From assembly GCF_003600355.1 (NCBI RefSeq), contig NZ_CP032416.1, positions 62,001-126,000 on the forward strand: 64,000 bases of DNA, given 5' to 3'. Under the pieces are notes generated by a model that saw only the letters and a list, made by a program, of their open reading frames with translations, searched no databases and was not told the origin of the DNA. This stretch comes from Clostridium fermenticellae (GTDB lineage: Bacteria > Bacillota > Clostridia > Clostridiales > Clostridiaceae). Positions 22,341-30,918 of this stretch are shown one piece after another (position 1 is the stretch's first letter; each line of letters begins with the position of its first letter). The translations under genes were made by a program, and so were the position numbers.

Positions 22341-23249
22341 ATGGTAACAGTAGTAGGTGTAAGATTCAAAAAAGCCGGGAAGATATATTATTTTTCACCA
22401 AAGAATTTAGATGTGAAGAAGGGTGATAAGGTTATAGTAGAAACTGCAAGAGGAATAGAGTTTGGAGAATGTGTAGTGGGACTTAAAGAGGTTCAAGATG
22501 AGAAAATTGTTTCTCCACTTAAAAATGTCATCAGGGTAGCTACGGGTGATGATGTAAATAAACATGATGAAAATAAAGCTAAAGAAAAGGAAGCTTTTGA
22601 TATATGTTTGGAGAAAATAGAAAAGCATAATTTAAAAATGAAACTTATAGATGTTGAGTATACTTTTGATAATAATAAAGTTATATTTTATTTTACAGCA
22701 GATGGAAGAATAGATTTTAGAGAATTAGTAAAAGATTTGGCATCTATTTTTAGAACTAGAATAGAACTTAGGCAGATTGGCGTTAGGGATGAAGCAAAAA
22801 TGGTAGGAGGTTTAGGTGCATGTGGAAGGACAATGTGTTGTTCAACTTTTTTAGGTGATTTTGCTCCTGTATCTATCAAAATGGCTAAAGAACAAAATTT
22901 ATCGCTAAATCCTACTAAAATATCAGGAATATGCGGAAGACTTATGTGTTGTTTGAATTATGAGCAGGAAACATACGAAAAAATAAGAAAGAAGTTACCT
23001 AAGGTAAAGTCTATTGTTGATACAGCTTATGGTAAAGGAGAGGTAATGTCAAATTCTGTAGTAAAGGAAAGTGTAAAGGTTAAAATAAAGATTGAAGACG
23101 GTGATGATATAGTTGAAGAGATTCCTATAGATGCAGTTACACTTATTTCGGGAGGTTATGAAGGAGCTGTAAATGAGGAAGATATAAAAATAGATGTACA
23201 AGATTCTGAGGATGCACATATAATGAAGGAATTGTTCAAGGATAATTAG
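22341..23249 (+). CDS. ricT: PSP1-domain regulator RicT (YaaT)
   Basis: 302 residues. The PSP1 C-terminal domain shows RIELRQIGVRDEAKMVGGLG, the Cys motif GRTMCCSTF, and SGICGRLMCCLNYE. In B. subtilis YaaT joins YlbF and YmcA in a complex that binds [4Fe-4S] clusters and FAD, helps RNase Y-dependent mRNA maturation and affects sporulation. The Cys residues needed for that are present. It is probably cotranscribed with holB. Confidence 0.87.
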   Translation: MVTVVGVRFKKAGKIYYFSPKNLDVKKGDKVIVETARGIEFGECVVGLKEVQDEKIVSPLKNVIRVATGDDVNKHDENKAKEKEAFDICLEKIEKHNLKMKLIDVEYTFDNNKVIFYFTADGRIDFRELVKDLASIFRTRIELRQIGVRDEAKMVGGLGACGRTMCCSTFLGDFAPVSIKMAKEQNLSLNPTKISGICGRLMCCLNYEQETYEKIRKKLPKVKSIVDTAYGKGEVMSNSVVKESVKVKIKIEDGDDIVEEIPIDAVTLISGGYEGAVNEEDIKIDVQDSEDAHIMKELFKDN

Positions 23250-23260
23250 GGAGGTATATT

Positions 23261-23464
23261 ATGAAATCCGTACTAAAAGTTTGCAATATAAATACAGTTA
23301 ATGATGTAGTTAAGATAAAAACGGCAATTTCAAATAATTCTGGGGTAATTGCTTGCCAGATAAATAAAGAAAATGGAGAAGTAAGTGTGGTGTATGATGA
23401 TCACTTTGTGAACAATGAACTTTTAATACAATCAATTGAAAATTTAGGTTATGTAGTATTCTAA
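23261..23464 (+). CDS. Small HMA-like protein without CxxC
   Basis: 67 residues with the length and pattern of a heavy-metal-associated ferredoxin-like fold (VVKIKTAISNNSGVIACQINKENGEVSVVYDD, then NELLIQSIENLGYVV). The Cys pair that binds copper in CopZ-like proteins is absent, so metal carriage by the usual route is unlikely. It is 11 bp after ricT with GGGAGG ahead, and is followed by a ferredoxin gene. Function unknown. Confidence 0.65.
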   Translation: MKSVLKVCNINTVNDVVKIKTAISNNSGVIACQINKENGEVSVVYDDHFVNNELLIQSIENLGYVVF

Positions 23465-23544
23465 AATTTACTTTAAAAATCAAGTTAAACGTGGTAAAAT
23501 ATAAGTCAGATGTACAATATCTAATTTTTAAGGAGGTGCTACAT

Positions 23545-23715
23545 ATGGCATATAAAATTTCAGATGCTTGCGTAAGCTGTGGAGCATGTGCTTCAGAGTG
23601 CCCGGTAAGTGCTATAAGTCAAGGAGATACTCAATTTGTAATAGATGCAGGAACTTGCATTGATTGTGGAAATTGTGCTAATGTTTGTCCAGTAGGAGCA
23701 CCAGCACAAGAATAA
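23545..23715 (+). CDS. 2[4Fe-4S] ferredoxin, clostridial type
   Basis: 56 residues with two C-x2-C-x2-C-x3-CP motifs (CVSCGACASECP and CIDCGNCANVCP) and the pseudo-symmetric fold of clostridial ferredoxins. It carries low-potential electrons in the cytosol. The start is ATG 23545, preceded by AAGGAGGTG; the longer frame is non-coding. A hairpin with a T tract (23722-23753) ends the transcript. Confidence 0.95.
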   Translation: MAYKISDACVSCGACASECPVSAISQGDTQFVIDAGTCIDCGNCANVCPVGAPAQE

Positions 23716-23721
23716 TTTTAA

Positions 23722-23753
23722 GAAAAAGGCTGTCTTAATTGATGGTCTTTTTT
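23722..23753 (+). terminator. Terminator after ferredoxin
   Basis: AAAGGCTGTC/GATGGTCTTT stem (with G-U pairs) and a run of seven T. Confidence 0.7.
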
Positions 23754-23856
23754 TAATGTTATACGATATAAAGGTTAAAATATAATAAACGAGTATTTAT
23801 ATGTATATATATATTTATATTTTGTTGCTGAAACTTTAATTGAATGGAGGATAAAA

Positions 23857-24651
23857 ATGGATATATCTGTTGTTATTTTTATCATATTTGGATTTGGTTC
23901 TGTTATAGCAGGTTTCCTGGTTGAAAAAGGAAGTTTACTAGGACTTGTAGGACTAGCACCATTTTTAATAGTATTCGGAGGAACAGCTGGTGCAGTTGGA
24001 CTTACATTTCCCTCAGATGTTCTAAAACGTCTGCCGGGAATATTAAAAGTAATTATAAATCCAAGAAAAATTGATTTGCCGGGACTTGTAGCGTATTTTA
24101 AAGATGTTTCTTATAAAACAAGAAAAAATGGATTATTAAGTTTAGAAGGAGAAGTATCCAGTGATCCTAATTTAGATCCATTTATAAAAAAAGGACTTCA
24201 ACTTGTAGTGGATGGTGTAGACCCACAGGCAGTTAGGAGTATTTTAGAGCTGGAGTTAGAGACTACATCGGAAAGACATAGAAAGGGTGCTGCTATTTTT
24301 GAGCAGGCAGGTGGATACTCACCGACTCTTGGAATTATAGGTACAGTAATGGGATTAGTACATATTTTAGCAGATTTATCTGATCCAACTTCATTGGGCC
24401 CTAAGATTTCATCTGGTTTTCTGGCTACATTATATGGTTTAGCAGCTGCAAACTTGTTATTTTTGCCTGTAGCAACAAGATTAAAAGCTATAGATGAAAA
24501 AGAATATAATGAAAAATCTCTTATAATTGAGGCAATATTATATGTTCAGGAGGGAATAAATCCTAATACAATAGCAGAAAAATTAAAAGGATTCTTAAGT
24601 AAAGCCGAAACAGTTAAATTTGAAGGAATGGATGGTAAAGTGAAAGAATGA
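23857..24651 (+). CDS. motA: Flagellar motor stator protein MotA
   Basis: 264 residues with four membrane helices (about 5-22, 30-48, 150-170 and 185-205). The MotA/TolQ/ExbB signature is AGGYSPTLGIIGTVMGLVHIL, and SGFLATLYGLAAANLLFLPVA forms the second channel helix pair. With MotB it forms the proton- or sodium-driven stator. It overlaps motB by four bases (ATGA). No other flagellar gene is in the window. Confidence 0.93.
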   Translation: MDISVVIFIIFGFGSVIAGFLVEKGSLLGLVGLAPFLIVFGGTAGAVGLTFPSDVLKRLPGILKVIINPRKIDLPGLVAYFKDVSYKTRKNGLLSLEGEVSSDPNLDPFIKKGLQLVVDGVDPQAVRSILELELETTSERHRKGAAIFEQAGGYSPTLGIIGTVMGLVHILADLSDPTSLGPKISSGFLATLYGLAAANLLFLPVATRLKAIDEKEYNEKSLIIEAILYVQEGINPNTIAEKLKGFLSKAETVKFEGMDGKVKE

Positions 24652-25448
24652 AGAAAAAAAAGCGTGAAGAACATACGAATAGTGAAAGGTGGCTTCTTAG
24701 TTATTCAGACTTTATGACTTTACTTATGATACTTTTTGTTGTTTTATATGCTATGAGTAGTATAGATCAGGCTAAGTTTGCACAATTGTCTCAGTCTCTA
24801 AATATGGCTATGGGTGGAGGTAAGTCTATAATAGCGAAAGAAAATGGAACAGATGCAAATAAAAAGACAACCCCTATAGATACTAATGTACAGCAGAGTG
24901 AACAAGCTAAAATGCAGGATTTAAAGAAGCAGGTTGATAAATACTTGAAGGATAATAATATGAGCAGCAGTGTGTCAACTCAGCTAGATCAAAGAGGGCT
25001 TATAGTAAGTTTAAATAATACTCTGTTTTTTGATACAGGAAATGCTGATATAAAACCTGATTTTCAGAATGAGTTAATAGGAATAGCCAAGATATTAAAT
25101 CAAATTAAGAATAATATAAGAATAGAAGGTCATACTGATACAGTACCTATAAGCAATAGTCAATTTTCTTCAAATTGGCAATTGTCATGTGCGAGAGCAG
25201 CTAATGTAACTCAGTTTCTGATAGATAAGGCCGGTATTCCGGCAAATAAATTGTCTGCAGTGGGATATAGTGAATATAGGCCAGTAAGTGATAATTCTAC
25301 TGAGGAAGGAAGAGCCAAGAATAGAAGGGTTGATATAATAATAGAAAATAGTGAATTTAATAAGATAGACAATAATGTAAAAGGAAATTCAAGTAATACT
25401 AATACAAACTCTAATGATAATACCAATAGCTCTGATAATACTAAGTGA
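24648..25448 (+). CDS. motB: Flagellar motor stator protein MotB
   Basis: 266 residues. The single N-terminal helix contains the ion-carrying Asp21 in SYSDFMTLL. A linker leads to the OmpA-like peptidoglycan-binding domain (about 110-235, with LFFDTGNADI, IEGHTDTVPI and GRAKNRRVDI). The last 25 residues are an Asn/Ser/Thr-rich tail. It anchors the stator to the wall. Translationally coupled to motA. Confidence 0.93.
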   Translation: MKKKKREEHTNSERWLLSYSDFMTLLMILFVVLYAMSSIDQAKFAQLSQSLNMAMGGGKSIIAKENGTDANKKTTPIDTNVQQSEQAKMQDLKKQVDKYLKDNNMSSSVSTQLDQRGLIVSLNNTLFFDTGNADIKPDFQNELIGIAKILNQIKNNIRIEGHTDTVPISNSQFSSNWQLSCARAANVTQFLIDKAGIPANKLSAVGYSEYRPVSDNSTEEGRAKNRRVDIIIENSEFNKIDNNVKGNSSNTNTNSNDNTNSSDNTK

Positions 25449-25460
25449 TACAAATAATTA

Positions 25461-25502
25461 ATAAAAAGATGCGCTTTTATTTTAAAAGGGTATCTTTTTT
25501 GT
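25461..25502 (+). terminator. motAB terminator
   Basis: AAAAAGATGC-GCTTTT stem closing onto AAAAG-GGTATCTTTTTT. Confidence 0.75.
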
Positions 25503-25619
25503 TATAATCAGTACGTGATAATAACATATCAATGTAACATAAGTAATCTGTTATTACACTTGAACTTATTTACAGGGAAATATTATAATATTTTTATGTA
25601 TAGAAGAGAGGAAAGGTTT

Positions 25620-26363
25620 ATGAAAAATAAATTTATAAATATAGATGAAACACTAGATGATTTACAGCTTAATAATATATTTATTATACAAAAAAAGGAT
25701 GCTTTTAGGTTTGGAGTTGATGCAGTGCTGCTTGCTAATTTTGTGAAAGATAAAAGAAATGCAAAAGTAATAGATCTTTGCACAGGGACAGGTATAATCC
25801 CATTTATATTGTCTCAGAAAACTAAAGTATCAGATATAACAGGTATTGAGATACAAGAAGAAATGGTAGATATGGCAAGTAGATCCGTTTTATTTAATAG
25901 ATTAGAAGGTAAAATAAGGTTTATAAATCATGATCTGAGAGATATAAAGTTTGTTAAAGGACTTGAGAAAGTTGATATAGTTACTGTAAACCCACCATAT
26001 AAATTAAAAGGATCTGGTATTATAAATTCAAATGATAAAAATGCTATAGCTAGACATGAGATATGCTGTACTTTAGAGGATGTAGTTAAAGCTAGTAAAG
26101 TTCTTTTGACCCATAATGGAAAGTTTTATATGATACATAGACCTGATAGATTGGTTGATATTATGTGTATTATGAGGAAATATAAAATTGAACCTAAATT
26201 TATAACTATGATATATCCTAATGTAAAAAAGGCACCTAACATGGTTTTAGTAGAGGGACAAAATAATGGAGGAAAATTCTTAAGGTGGGGAGAACCAATT
26301 TATATACATAGTTTAGATGGAAGTTATACTGATCAGATTGAAAAAATATATGGAAGAAATTAA
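25620..26363 (+). CDS. tRNA1(Val) (adenine-N6)-methyltransferase-like protein (YabB/TrmN6 family)
   Basis: 247 residues from ATG 25620 (AGAGAGGAAAGG ahead; the longer upstream frame has no start support). Class I SAM fold: motif I IDLCTGTGIIPFIL, the acidic residue in IEIQEEMVDMA, and the NPPY motif IVTVNPPYK of N6-adenine methyltransferases. It probably methylates A37 of tRNA1(Val). It is 21 bp upstream of rsmI, matching yabB-yazA-yabC in B. subtilis without the GIY-YIG gene. Confidence 0.83.
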   Translation: MKNKFINIDETLDDLQLNNIFIIQKKDAFRFGVDAVLLANFVKDKRNAKVIDLCTGTGIIPFILSQKTKVSDITGIEIQEEMVDMASRSVLFNRLEGKIRFINHDLRDIKFVKGLEKVDIVTVNPPYKLKGSGIINSNDKNAIARHEICCTLEDVVKASKVLLTHNGKFYMIHRPDRLVDIMCIMRKYKIEPKFITMIYPNVKKAPNMVLVEGQNNGGKFLRWGEPIYIHSLDGSYTDQIEKIYGRN

Positions 26364-26384
26364 AAGTAGAGGAAGGCAATAATT

Positions 26385-27227
26385 ATGTATGGAAAATTAT
26401 ATTTAGTTCCAACTCCGATAGGAAATTTGCAGGATATAACGCTTAGGGCGCTGGATACTTTAAGAAATGTTGATATAATAGCAGCAGAAGACACAAGACA
26501 AACCTTAAAGCTTTTAAATCACTTTGACATAAAAAAATCGTTGATTTCCTATCATAAGTATAATGAGTATGAAAAAGGTGATTATATAATAGAAAAGTTA
26601 AAACAGGGATTGAATATAGCAATTGTCAGTGATGCTGGAACCCCTGGAATATCAGATCCGGGAAGCGTTATTGTATCAAAATGTATAAGTCAGGGAATGG
26701 AATTTGAGGTGTTAACTGGTGCAACGGCTATAACTACAGCGTTAGTTTATTCTGGTATGGATACAACTAAGTTTATATTTAGAGGATTTTTACCGAGAGA
26801 TAATAAAGAAAGATCTGCAGTAATTGATTCTTTAAAAAATAGGATGGAAACATTAATTTTTTATGAAGCTCCTCATAGAATAAAAAATACTTTGAAGTTT
26901 TTAAGGGAAAATTTAGGAAATAGAAATATAGCTGTATGTAGAGAACTCACTAAACTTCATGAAGAGGTTTTGAGAATGAGTTTAGATGATGCATTAGATT
27001 ATTTTGCGGACAGGGATATAAAAGGAGAATTTGTGTTAGTGGTTAAAGGTAAGAGTGAAGAAGAAATAAATAAAGATGAAGAAGCATTATGGGATAAAAT
27101 TACAATAGATGAACATATAAAAATGTATATTAAAAAGGGATTAAGTAAAAAAGAGGCCGTGAAGAAGGTTGCAAAAGACAGAAACTTACCAAAATCCGAG
27201 ATATATAAGTATTCAATTGGAATGTGA
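26385..27227 (+). CDS. rsmI: 16S rRNA (cytidine-1402-2'-O)-methyltransferase
   Basis: 280 residues of the tetrapyrrole-methylase fold. VPTPIGNLQDITLRALDTL is at the N terminus, with AEDTRQTLKLL, SDAGTPGISDPG and LTGATAITTAL forming the SAM pocket. FYEAPHRI and CRELTKLHEEVLR follow in the second half. It methylates C1402 of 16S rRNA in the ribosomal P site. A terminator-like hairpin follows at 27312-27351. Confidence 0.92.
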   Translation: MYGKLYLVPTPIGNLQDITLRALDTLRNVDIIAAEDTRQTLKLLNHFDIKKSLISYHKYNEYEKGDYIIEKLKQGLNIAIVSDAGTPGISDPGSVIVSKCISQGMEFEVLTGATAITTALVYSGMDTTKFIFRGFLPRDNKERSAVIDSLKNRMETLIFYEAPHRIKNTLKFLRENLGNRNIAVCRELTKLHEEVLRMSLDDALDYFADRDIKGEFVLVVKGKSEEEINKDEEALWDKITIDEHIKMYIKKGLSKKEAVKKVAKDRNLPKSEIYKYSIGM

Positions 27228-27311
27228 TATATGTTCTTATTTGAAAGTTTAATAATAAAATCATTAAATAAGATTAAAATTAATATTTAAAAGTAGTTAT
27301 ATTGTTATATT

Positions 27312-27351
27312 AAAAAGAATAGTATCTCAAAGTTGAGATACTATTCCTTTT
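27312..27351 (+). terminator. rsmI terminator
   Basis: A 16-bp stem (AAAGAATAGTATCTCA with its complement) and a short T tract. Confidence 0.7.
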
Positions 27352-27696
27352 AATGTATAATATAAATGTGCATCTAAAATTTAAAGGATAATCATAATTT
27401 TAGTGCTTTTAATTTGCGTATAATTTGTATATGTAAAGAACTTTGAAAAAGGCTAGTCGCAGCAAATAATAAAAGTAAATAATCAACTTAATATTCTGGA
27501 TATAACTAAAATTGAATTTTTGCGCTTTAAAGCGGTCATTTTTTAAAACGTTTCTAAAATATGATCCTTTATTTTAAATATTGTAATATAAATTATAATT
27601 AATATAGTTCTAAATATCAATAATTTCTGCAGTAAATTATTAAGGTTTTAAAAGATATAACATAGTTGCTTTTTTCATCAATTAAGGAGGAGAAAA
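27352..27696. other. Leader of the first NlpC/P60 gene
   Basis: 345 bp of AT-rich DNA. It contains the 12-bp palindrome CGCTTTAAAGCG followed by a T tract (near 27523-27545). Its last 30 bases are almost identical to those ahead of the second NlpC/P60 gene. A c-di-AMP (ydaO-type) riboswitch was looked for because such genes often carry one; no recognisable core was found. Confidence 0.4.
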
Positions 27697-28701
27697 ATGA
27701 ACAGAAGAATGGTATCTATAGCTTTGGCTTTGACATTAGCTCTAGGAGTTAGCGGGAATGCACTAGCATCTACGACTGATGATTCTGCATCATTAAAACA
27801 AATTCAGGATCAGAGACAGGAATTAGAAATAAAAACAGAACAATTGGACAACCAAATAACTCAGGCTATGCAGCAAATACAGGATAATAAAGATAAGATT
27901 GCTGAGATAGCAAAAGAAATAGAACAAAATCAAGCTGATTTGGATGAAGCACAAGGCCAAATAGAAAATCAACAGGAATCGTTCAATCAAAGAGCAAAAT
28001 CTATGTATATAAATGGTAATGATGGCTATTTAGGTGTAATATTAGATTCTCAAAATTTAAATGATTTCGTAGCTAGAGTTGATAATATCAAAAAAATAAT
28101 GGGATATGATAAACAAGTAGTAGATGATTTAAATAATAAGAAAGACTTAATAGAAAGTAAAAAACAAACCTTATGTGACCAGAATAATCAATTAATATCA
28201 CTTAAAGCTGATAATGAAAAGAAGTTAGCACAATTAAGTAGTGATAAGTCACAGGAAACTGAATTGCTGGCAAGTTTAACACAAAAAGAAAAACAGCTAA
28301 CATCTGAAAACGAAGTTTCTGAATCGACATCACTTTCAAGGGGCGGAGCTAGTGTATCTTCAAATGCTGTAGTTGCCTATGCTTCAAATTTCCTTGGAAC
28401 TCCATATGAATGGGGAGGAAATGGGCCAAGCTCATTTGACTGTTCAGGTTTTACTTGTTATGTATTTGCACATTTTGGAGTTAGTCTGCCCAGGGTAGCA
28501 TCTGATCAACAAAATGTTGGAACTGCGGTATCAAAAGATAATTTACAACCTGGTGACTTAGTATTTTTTGGTTCAACAGCATATCATGTGGGAATTTATG
28601 TTGGTAATGGATCTTATATAAATGCACCTAAAACAGGGGATGTTGTTAAAATATCATCAATAGACAGATCCGATTACAGTGGTGCTAGGAGAGTTTTATA
28701 A
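27697..28701 (+). CDS. Secreted coiled-coil NlpC/P60 peptidoglycan hydrolase (copy 1)
   Basis: 334 residues. Signal peptide 1-24 (cleavage after NALA) and a Gln/Lys-rich coiled coil of about 30-200 resembling PcsB/CwlO regulators. A short Ser-rich linker leads to an NlpC/P60 domain of about 225-334. The catalytic Cys249 (FDCSGF) and His297 (YHVGIYVG) are intact, while the third triad position is Asn309 (YINAPKTG) instead of His. It probably cleaves the D-Glu-DAP bond of stem peptides at the cell surface. AAGGAGGAG precedes the ATG. It is a tandem duplicate of the next gene. Confidence 0.88.
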   Translation: MNRRMVSIALALTLALGVSGNALASTTDDSASLKQIQDQRQELEIKTEQLDNQITQAMQQIQDNKDKIAEIAKEIEQNQADLDEAQGQIENQQESFNQRAKSMYINGNDGYLGVILDSQNLNDFVARVDNIKKIMGYDKQVVDDLNNKKDLIESKKQTLCDQNNQLISLKADNEKKLAQLSSDKSQETELLASLTQKEKQLTSENEVSESTSLSRGGASVSSNAVVAYASNFLGTPYEWGGNGPSSFDCSGFTCYVFAHFGVSLPRVASDQQNVGTAVSKDNLQPGDLVFFGSTAYHVGIYVGNGSYINAPKTGDVVKISSIDRSDYSGARRVL

Positions 28702-29027
28702 TTAATTATATAAGTCTGTAAAATTGTACATATGGAATTATATAGATGTTGTATATATTTACTATAATTCCACATTTTTATAGGAACTTTAGTTGAAAAA
28801 ATGGTGTAATAAAGTTGAGATTTGATATTTTTTAATCTATAATATAATTGTATGACTAAAATTCGGGAGATATAAAAAATATTATTAATCTTACCGATTA
28901 ACGATGAATTGATGTATGAGATTTTAAAAAGTAGGTTAGACATACCTTTATTTTTAAATGGGGTGACTGCCTGATTTTTTACAAACATCTTATTTATGTT
29001 GTTTTTCATTAATTAAGGAGGGGGAAA
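28702..29027. other. Spacer between the two NlpC/P60 genes
   Basis: 326 bp without a gene. There is an inverted repeat around 28731-28774 (TGGAATTATA / TATAATTCCA). The final 25 bp (TTTTTCATTAATTAAGGAGG) repeat those of copy 1, showing that the duplication included the ribosome site. Confidence 0.4.
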
Positions 29028-30098
29028 ATGAATAGGAGAACAGTATCTTTGGCTTTGACTTTGACTTTGGCGTTAGGAATTAGTGGGAATGCCTTAGCGG
29101 CTCCTACAAGTAGTTCGTTATCACTAAAGCAAGTTCAAGAACAAAGACAAGATTTAGAAACAAAAACGGAACAGTTGGACAACCAAATAACTCAGGTTAT
29201 GCAACAAATAAAAGATAATAAGGATAAGATTGTAAAAACTTCAAATGACATAAAACAAGTACAAGCTGATTTAAATAAAGCAAAGAATGATATAGAAAGT
29301 CAGCGTAAATTATTTGATCAAAGAGTAAGAGCTATGTACATAAATGGTGCTGATAGTTATCTTGGGGTAATATTGGATTCTCAAAATTTAAGTGATTTTA
29401 TAACAAGAGTTGATAACGTCAAAAAAATAATGGGATATGATAAGCAGGTTATTAACAGTTTGAATAGTAAAAAGGCTGCAATAGAAAATAAAAAACAGTT
29501 ATTATGTAATGAGAATAATAAACTTATATCTTTGAAATCTGATAATGAAAAGAAATTGGTTCAGTTAAGTAGTGATAAGTCTCAGGAAACTAAGGTATTA
29601 GCTAGCCTTAAACAAAAAGAGACACAACTTACACCTCAGGAAAATGCTATGGTAGCTTCTGCAACTAATAAAGTTAATCAGGTGAAAAATAATACCGCTA
29701 ATACTACTGTATCGCCATCATATTCAAGAGGTAGTGGATCGTCAAGTAGTGTATCTTCAAATGCTGTAGTAGCTTATGCTTCAAATTTCCTTGGAACTCC
29801 ATATCAATGGGGAGGAAATGGTCCAGGTTCATTTGACTGCTCAGGATTTACTTGTTATGTATTTGCACATTTTGGTGTTAGTTTGCCAAGAATAGCATCA
29901 GATCAACAGAGTGTGGGAACTGCTGTATCGAGAGACAATTTACAACCAGGTGATTTGGTATTCTTCGGATCTCCAGCACATCATGTAGGAATTTATGTTG
30001 GTAATGGATGCTATATACATGCTCCAAAAACAGGAGACGTAGTTAAAATATCTCCATTAAATAGATCTGATTATAGTGGGGCTAGAAGAGTTCTGTAG
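29028..30098 (+). CDS. Secreted coiled-coil NlpC/P60 peptidoglycan hydrolase (copy 2)
   Basis: 356 residues, the same layout as copy 1: signal peptide 1-24, coiled coil of about 30-215, Ser/Thr-rich linker of about 215-245, and an NlpC/P60 domain at the C terminus. The triad is Cys271, His319 and His331 (YIHAPKTG), the usual set. The linker is about 20 residues longer than in copy 1. The protein should be an active D,L-endopeptidase regulated by its coiled coil. AAGGAGGGGG precedes the ATG; a strong terminator follows at 30127-30170. Confidence 0.9.
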   Translation: MNRRTVSLALTLTLALGISGNALAAPTSSSLSLKQVQEQRQDLETKTEQLDNQITQVMQQIKDNKDKIVKTSNDIKQVQADLNKAKNDIESQRKLFDQRVRAMYINGADSYLGVILDSQNLSDFITRVDNVKKIMGYDKQVINSLNSKKAAIENKKQLLCNENNKLISLKSDNEKKLVQLSSDKSQETKVLASLKQKETQLTPQENAMVASATNKVNQVKNNTANTTVSPSYSRGSGSSSSVSSNAVVAYASNFLGTPYQWGGNGPGSFDCSGFTCYVFAHFGVSLPRIASDQQSVGTAVSRDNLQPGDLVFFGSPAHHVGIYVGNGCYIHAPKTGDVVKISPLNRSDYSGARRVL

Positions 30099-30126
30099 AA
30101 AATTTATTTGAAATACATATTGTAGA

Positions 30127-30170
30127 GCCATATAAAATATGCCTAAGTTTATTTTATATGGCCTTTTTTA
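30127..30170 (+). terminator. Terminator after NlpC/P60 copy 2
   Basis: GCCATATAAAATA paired with TATTTTATATGGC-type sequence and TTTTTT. Confidence 0.8.
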
Positions 30171-30201
30171 GTGTAATAGCCTGATGATTATATATTAAAA
30201 A

Positions 30202-30222
30202 TCTCCACATAATATGTGGAGA
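30202..30222 (-). terminator. Possible abrB terminator
   Basis: CTCCACAT-AAT-ATGTGGAG hairpin; on the minus strand it is followed by ATTTTTAA. Confidence 0.55.
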
Positions 30223-30240
30223 AGTTAAAATTATTAGATT

Positions 30241-30486
30241 TTATCTTTCATTTTTTAACTCAGCTAAACAGTTTTTGCAGATATTTTTTCCTTTGTAATT
30301 AACAACATCTCTAGCATCTCCACAGAATATGCAAGCAGGTTCATATTTTTTAAGAATTATTTGTTCACCATCTACATAGATTTCTAAAGCATCTTTTTCA
30401 GCTATGTCCAAAGTTCTTCTTAATTCTATAGGGATAACAATTCTTCCTAATTCGTCCACTCTTCTTACAACACCAGTTGATTTCAT
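30241..30486 (-). CDS. abrB: AbrB-type transition-state regulator with C-terminal zinc motif
   Basis: 81 residues. A SpoVT/AbrB swapped-hairpin DNA-binding domain of about 1-50 (MKSTGVVRRVDELGRIVIPIELRRTL) is followed by a four-Cys motif (CIFCG and CKNC), replacing the usual AbrB C-terminal dimerisation region. It is presumed to repress stationary-phase and sporulation genes until Spo0A-P shuts it off. The position between rsmI and metG is the same as in B. subtilis. Promoter and 0A box are described below. Confidence 0.9.
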   Translation of the reverse strand: MKSTGVVRRVDELGRIVIPIELRRTLDIAEKDALEIYVDGEQIILKKYEPACIFCGDARDVVNYKGKNICKNCLAELKNER

Positions 30487-30517
30487 TTAAATTTCCTCCT
30501 CTTAATCTTCCTCAAAA

Positions 30518-30524
30518 TTCGACA
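30518..30524 (-). promoter_or_regulatory. 0A box (Spo0A site) just downstream of abrB promoter
   Basis: TGTCGAA on the minus strand, about +7 to +13 relative to the predicted start. This is the arrangement by which Spo0A-P represses abrB in B. subtilis. Confidence 0.6.
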
Positions 30525-30537
30525 CATTTATAATTAA

Positions 30538-30566
30538 ATAATAACAAAAGTGACATTAAAAGTCAA
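30538..30566 (-). promoter_or_regulatory. abrB promoter
   Basis: On the minus strand, TTGACT (30566-30561), a 17-bp spacer and TATTAT (30543-30538). Confidence 0.7.
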
Positions 30567-30918
30567 TATATAATTTTGAAAGCAAATTTACAAATTTCTT
30601 ACTTGTCTCTATATATGGTAATATACTACCTAAATATACAAATGTCAATATATTTTTGTTATCTAATACAGTTTTTTACTAAATTATTTATTATAAAAAA
30701 TTTATGTATAATTTATTATATGGCTTAGTTATATGATTGCATGGACGTTTTGCTTCTAAAATCATTTATAAATAAAATAGTTATTAACTGGATAATAATA
30801 AGTAAATGTCGAAATATTAAAAAAGACTATATAATATTTGATTTTGTAAATTTATTGTATTGTAAATTTAGTATATATATAGTTTTATATATGTTAAAAT
30901 AATTTAGTAGGTGATAAT
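30567..30918. other. AT-rich divergent region abrB / CCA-like gene
   Basis: About 350 bp without a gene. It holds TGTCGAA at 30807-30813 placed 17 bp before TATAAT at 30830-30835, a possible Spo0A-dependent promoter for the rightward gene. Confidence 0.45.
30807..30835 (+). promoter_or_regulatory. Candidate Spo0A-activated promoter
   Basis: A 0A box (TGTCGAA) occupies the -35 position and TATAAT the -10, spacer 17 bp. The predicted start is about 77 bp before the CCA-like coding region. The assignment is inferred from motif geometry alone. Confidence 0.45.

Noticed and set aside
27400-27696. c-di-AMP riboswitch upstream of the NlpC/P60 genes
   Set aside because: The conserved core motifs could not be found.
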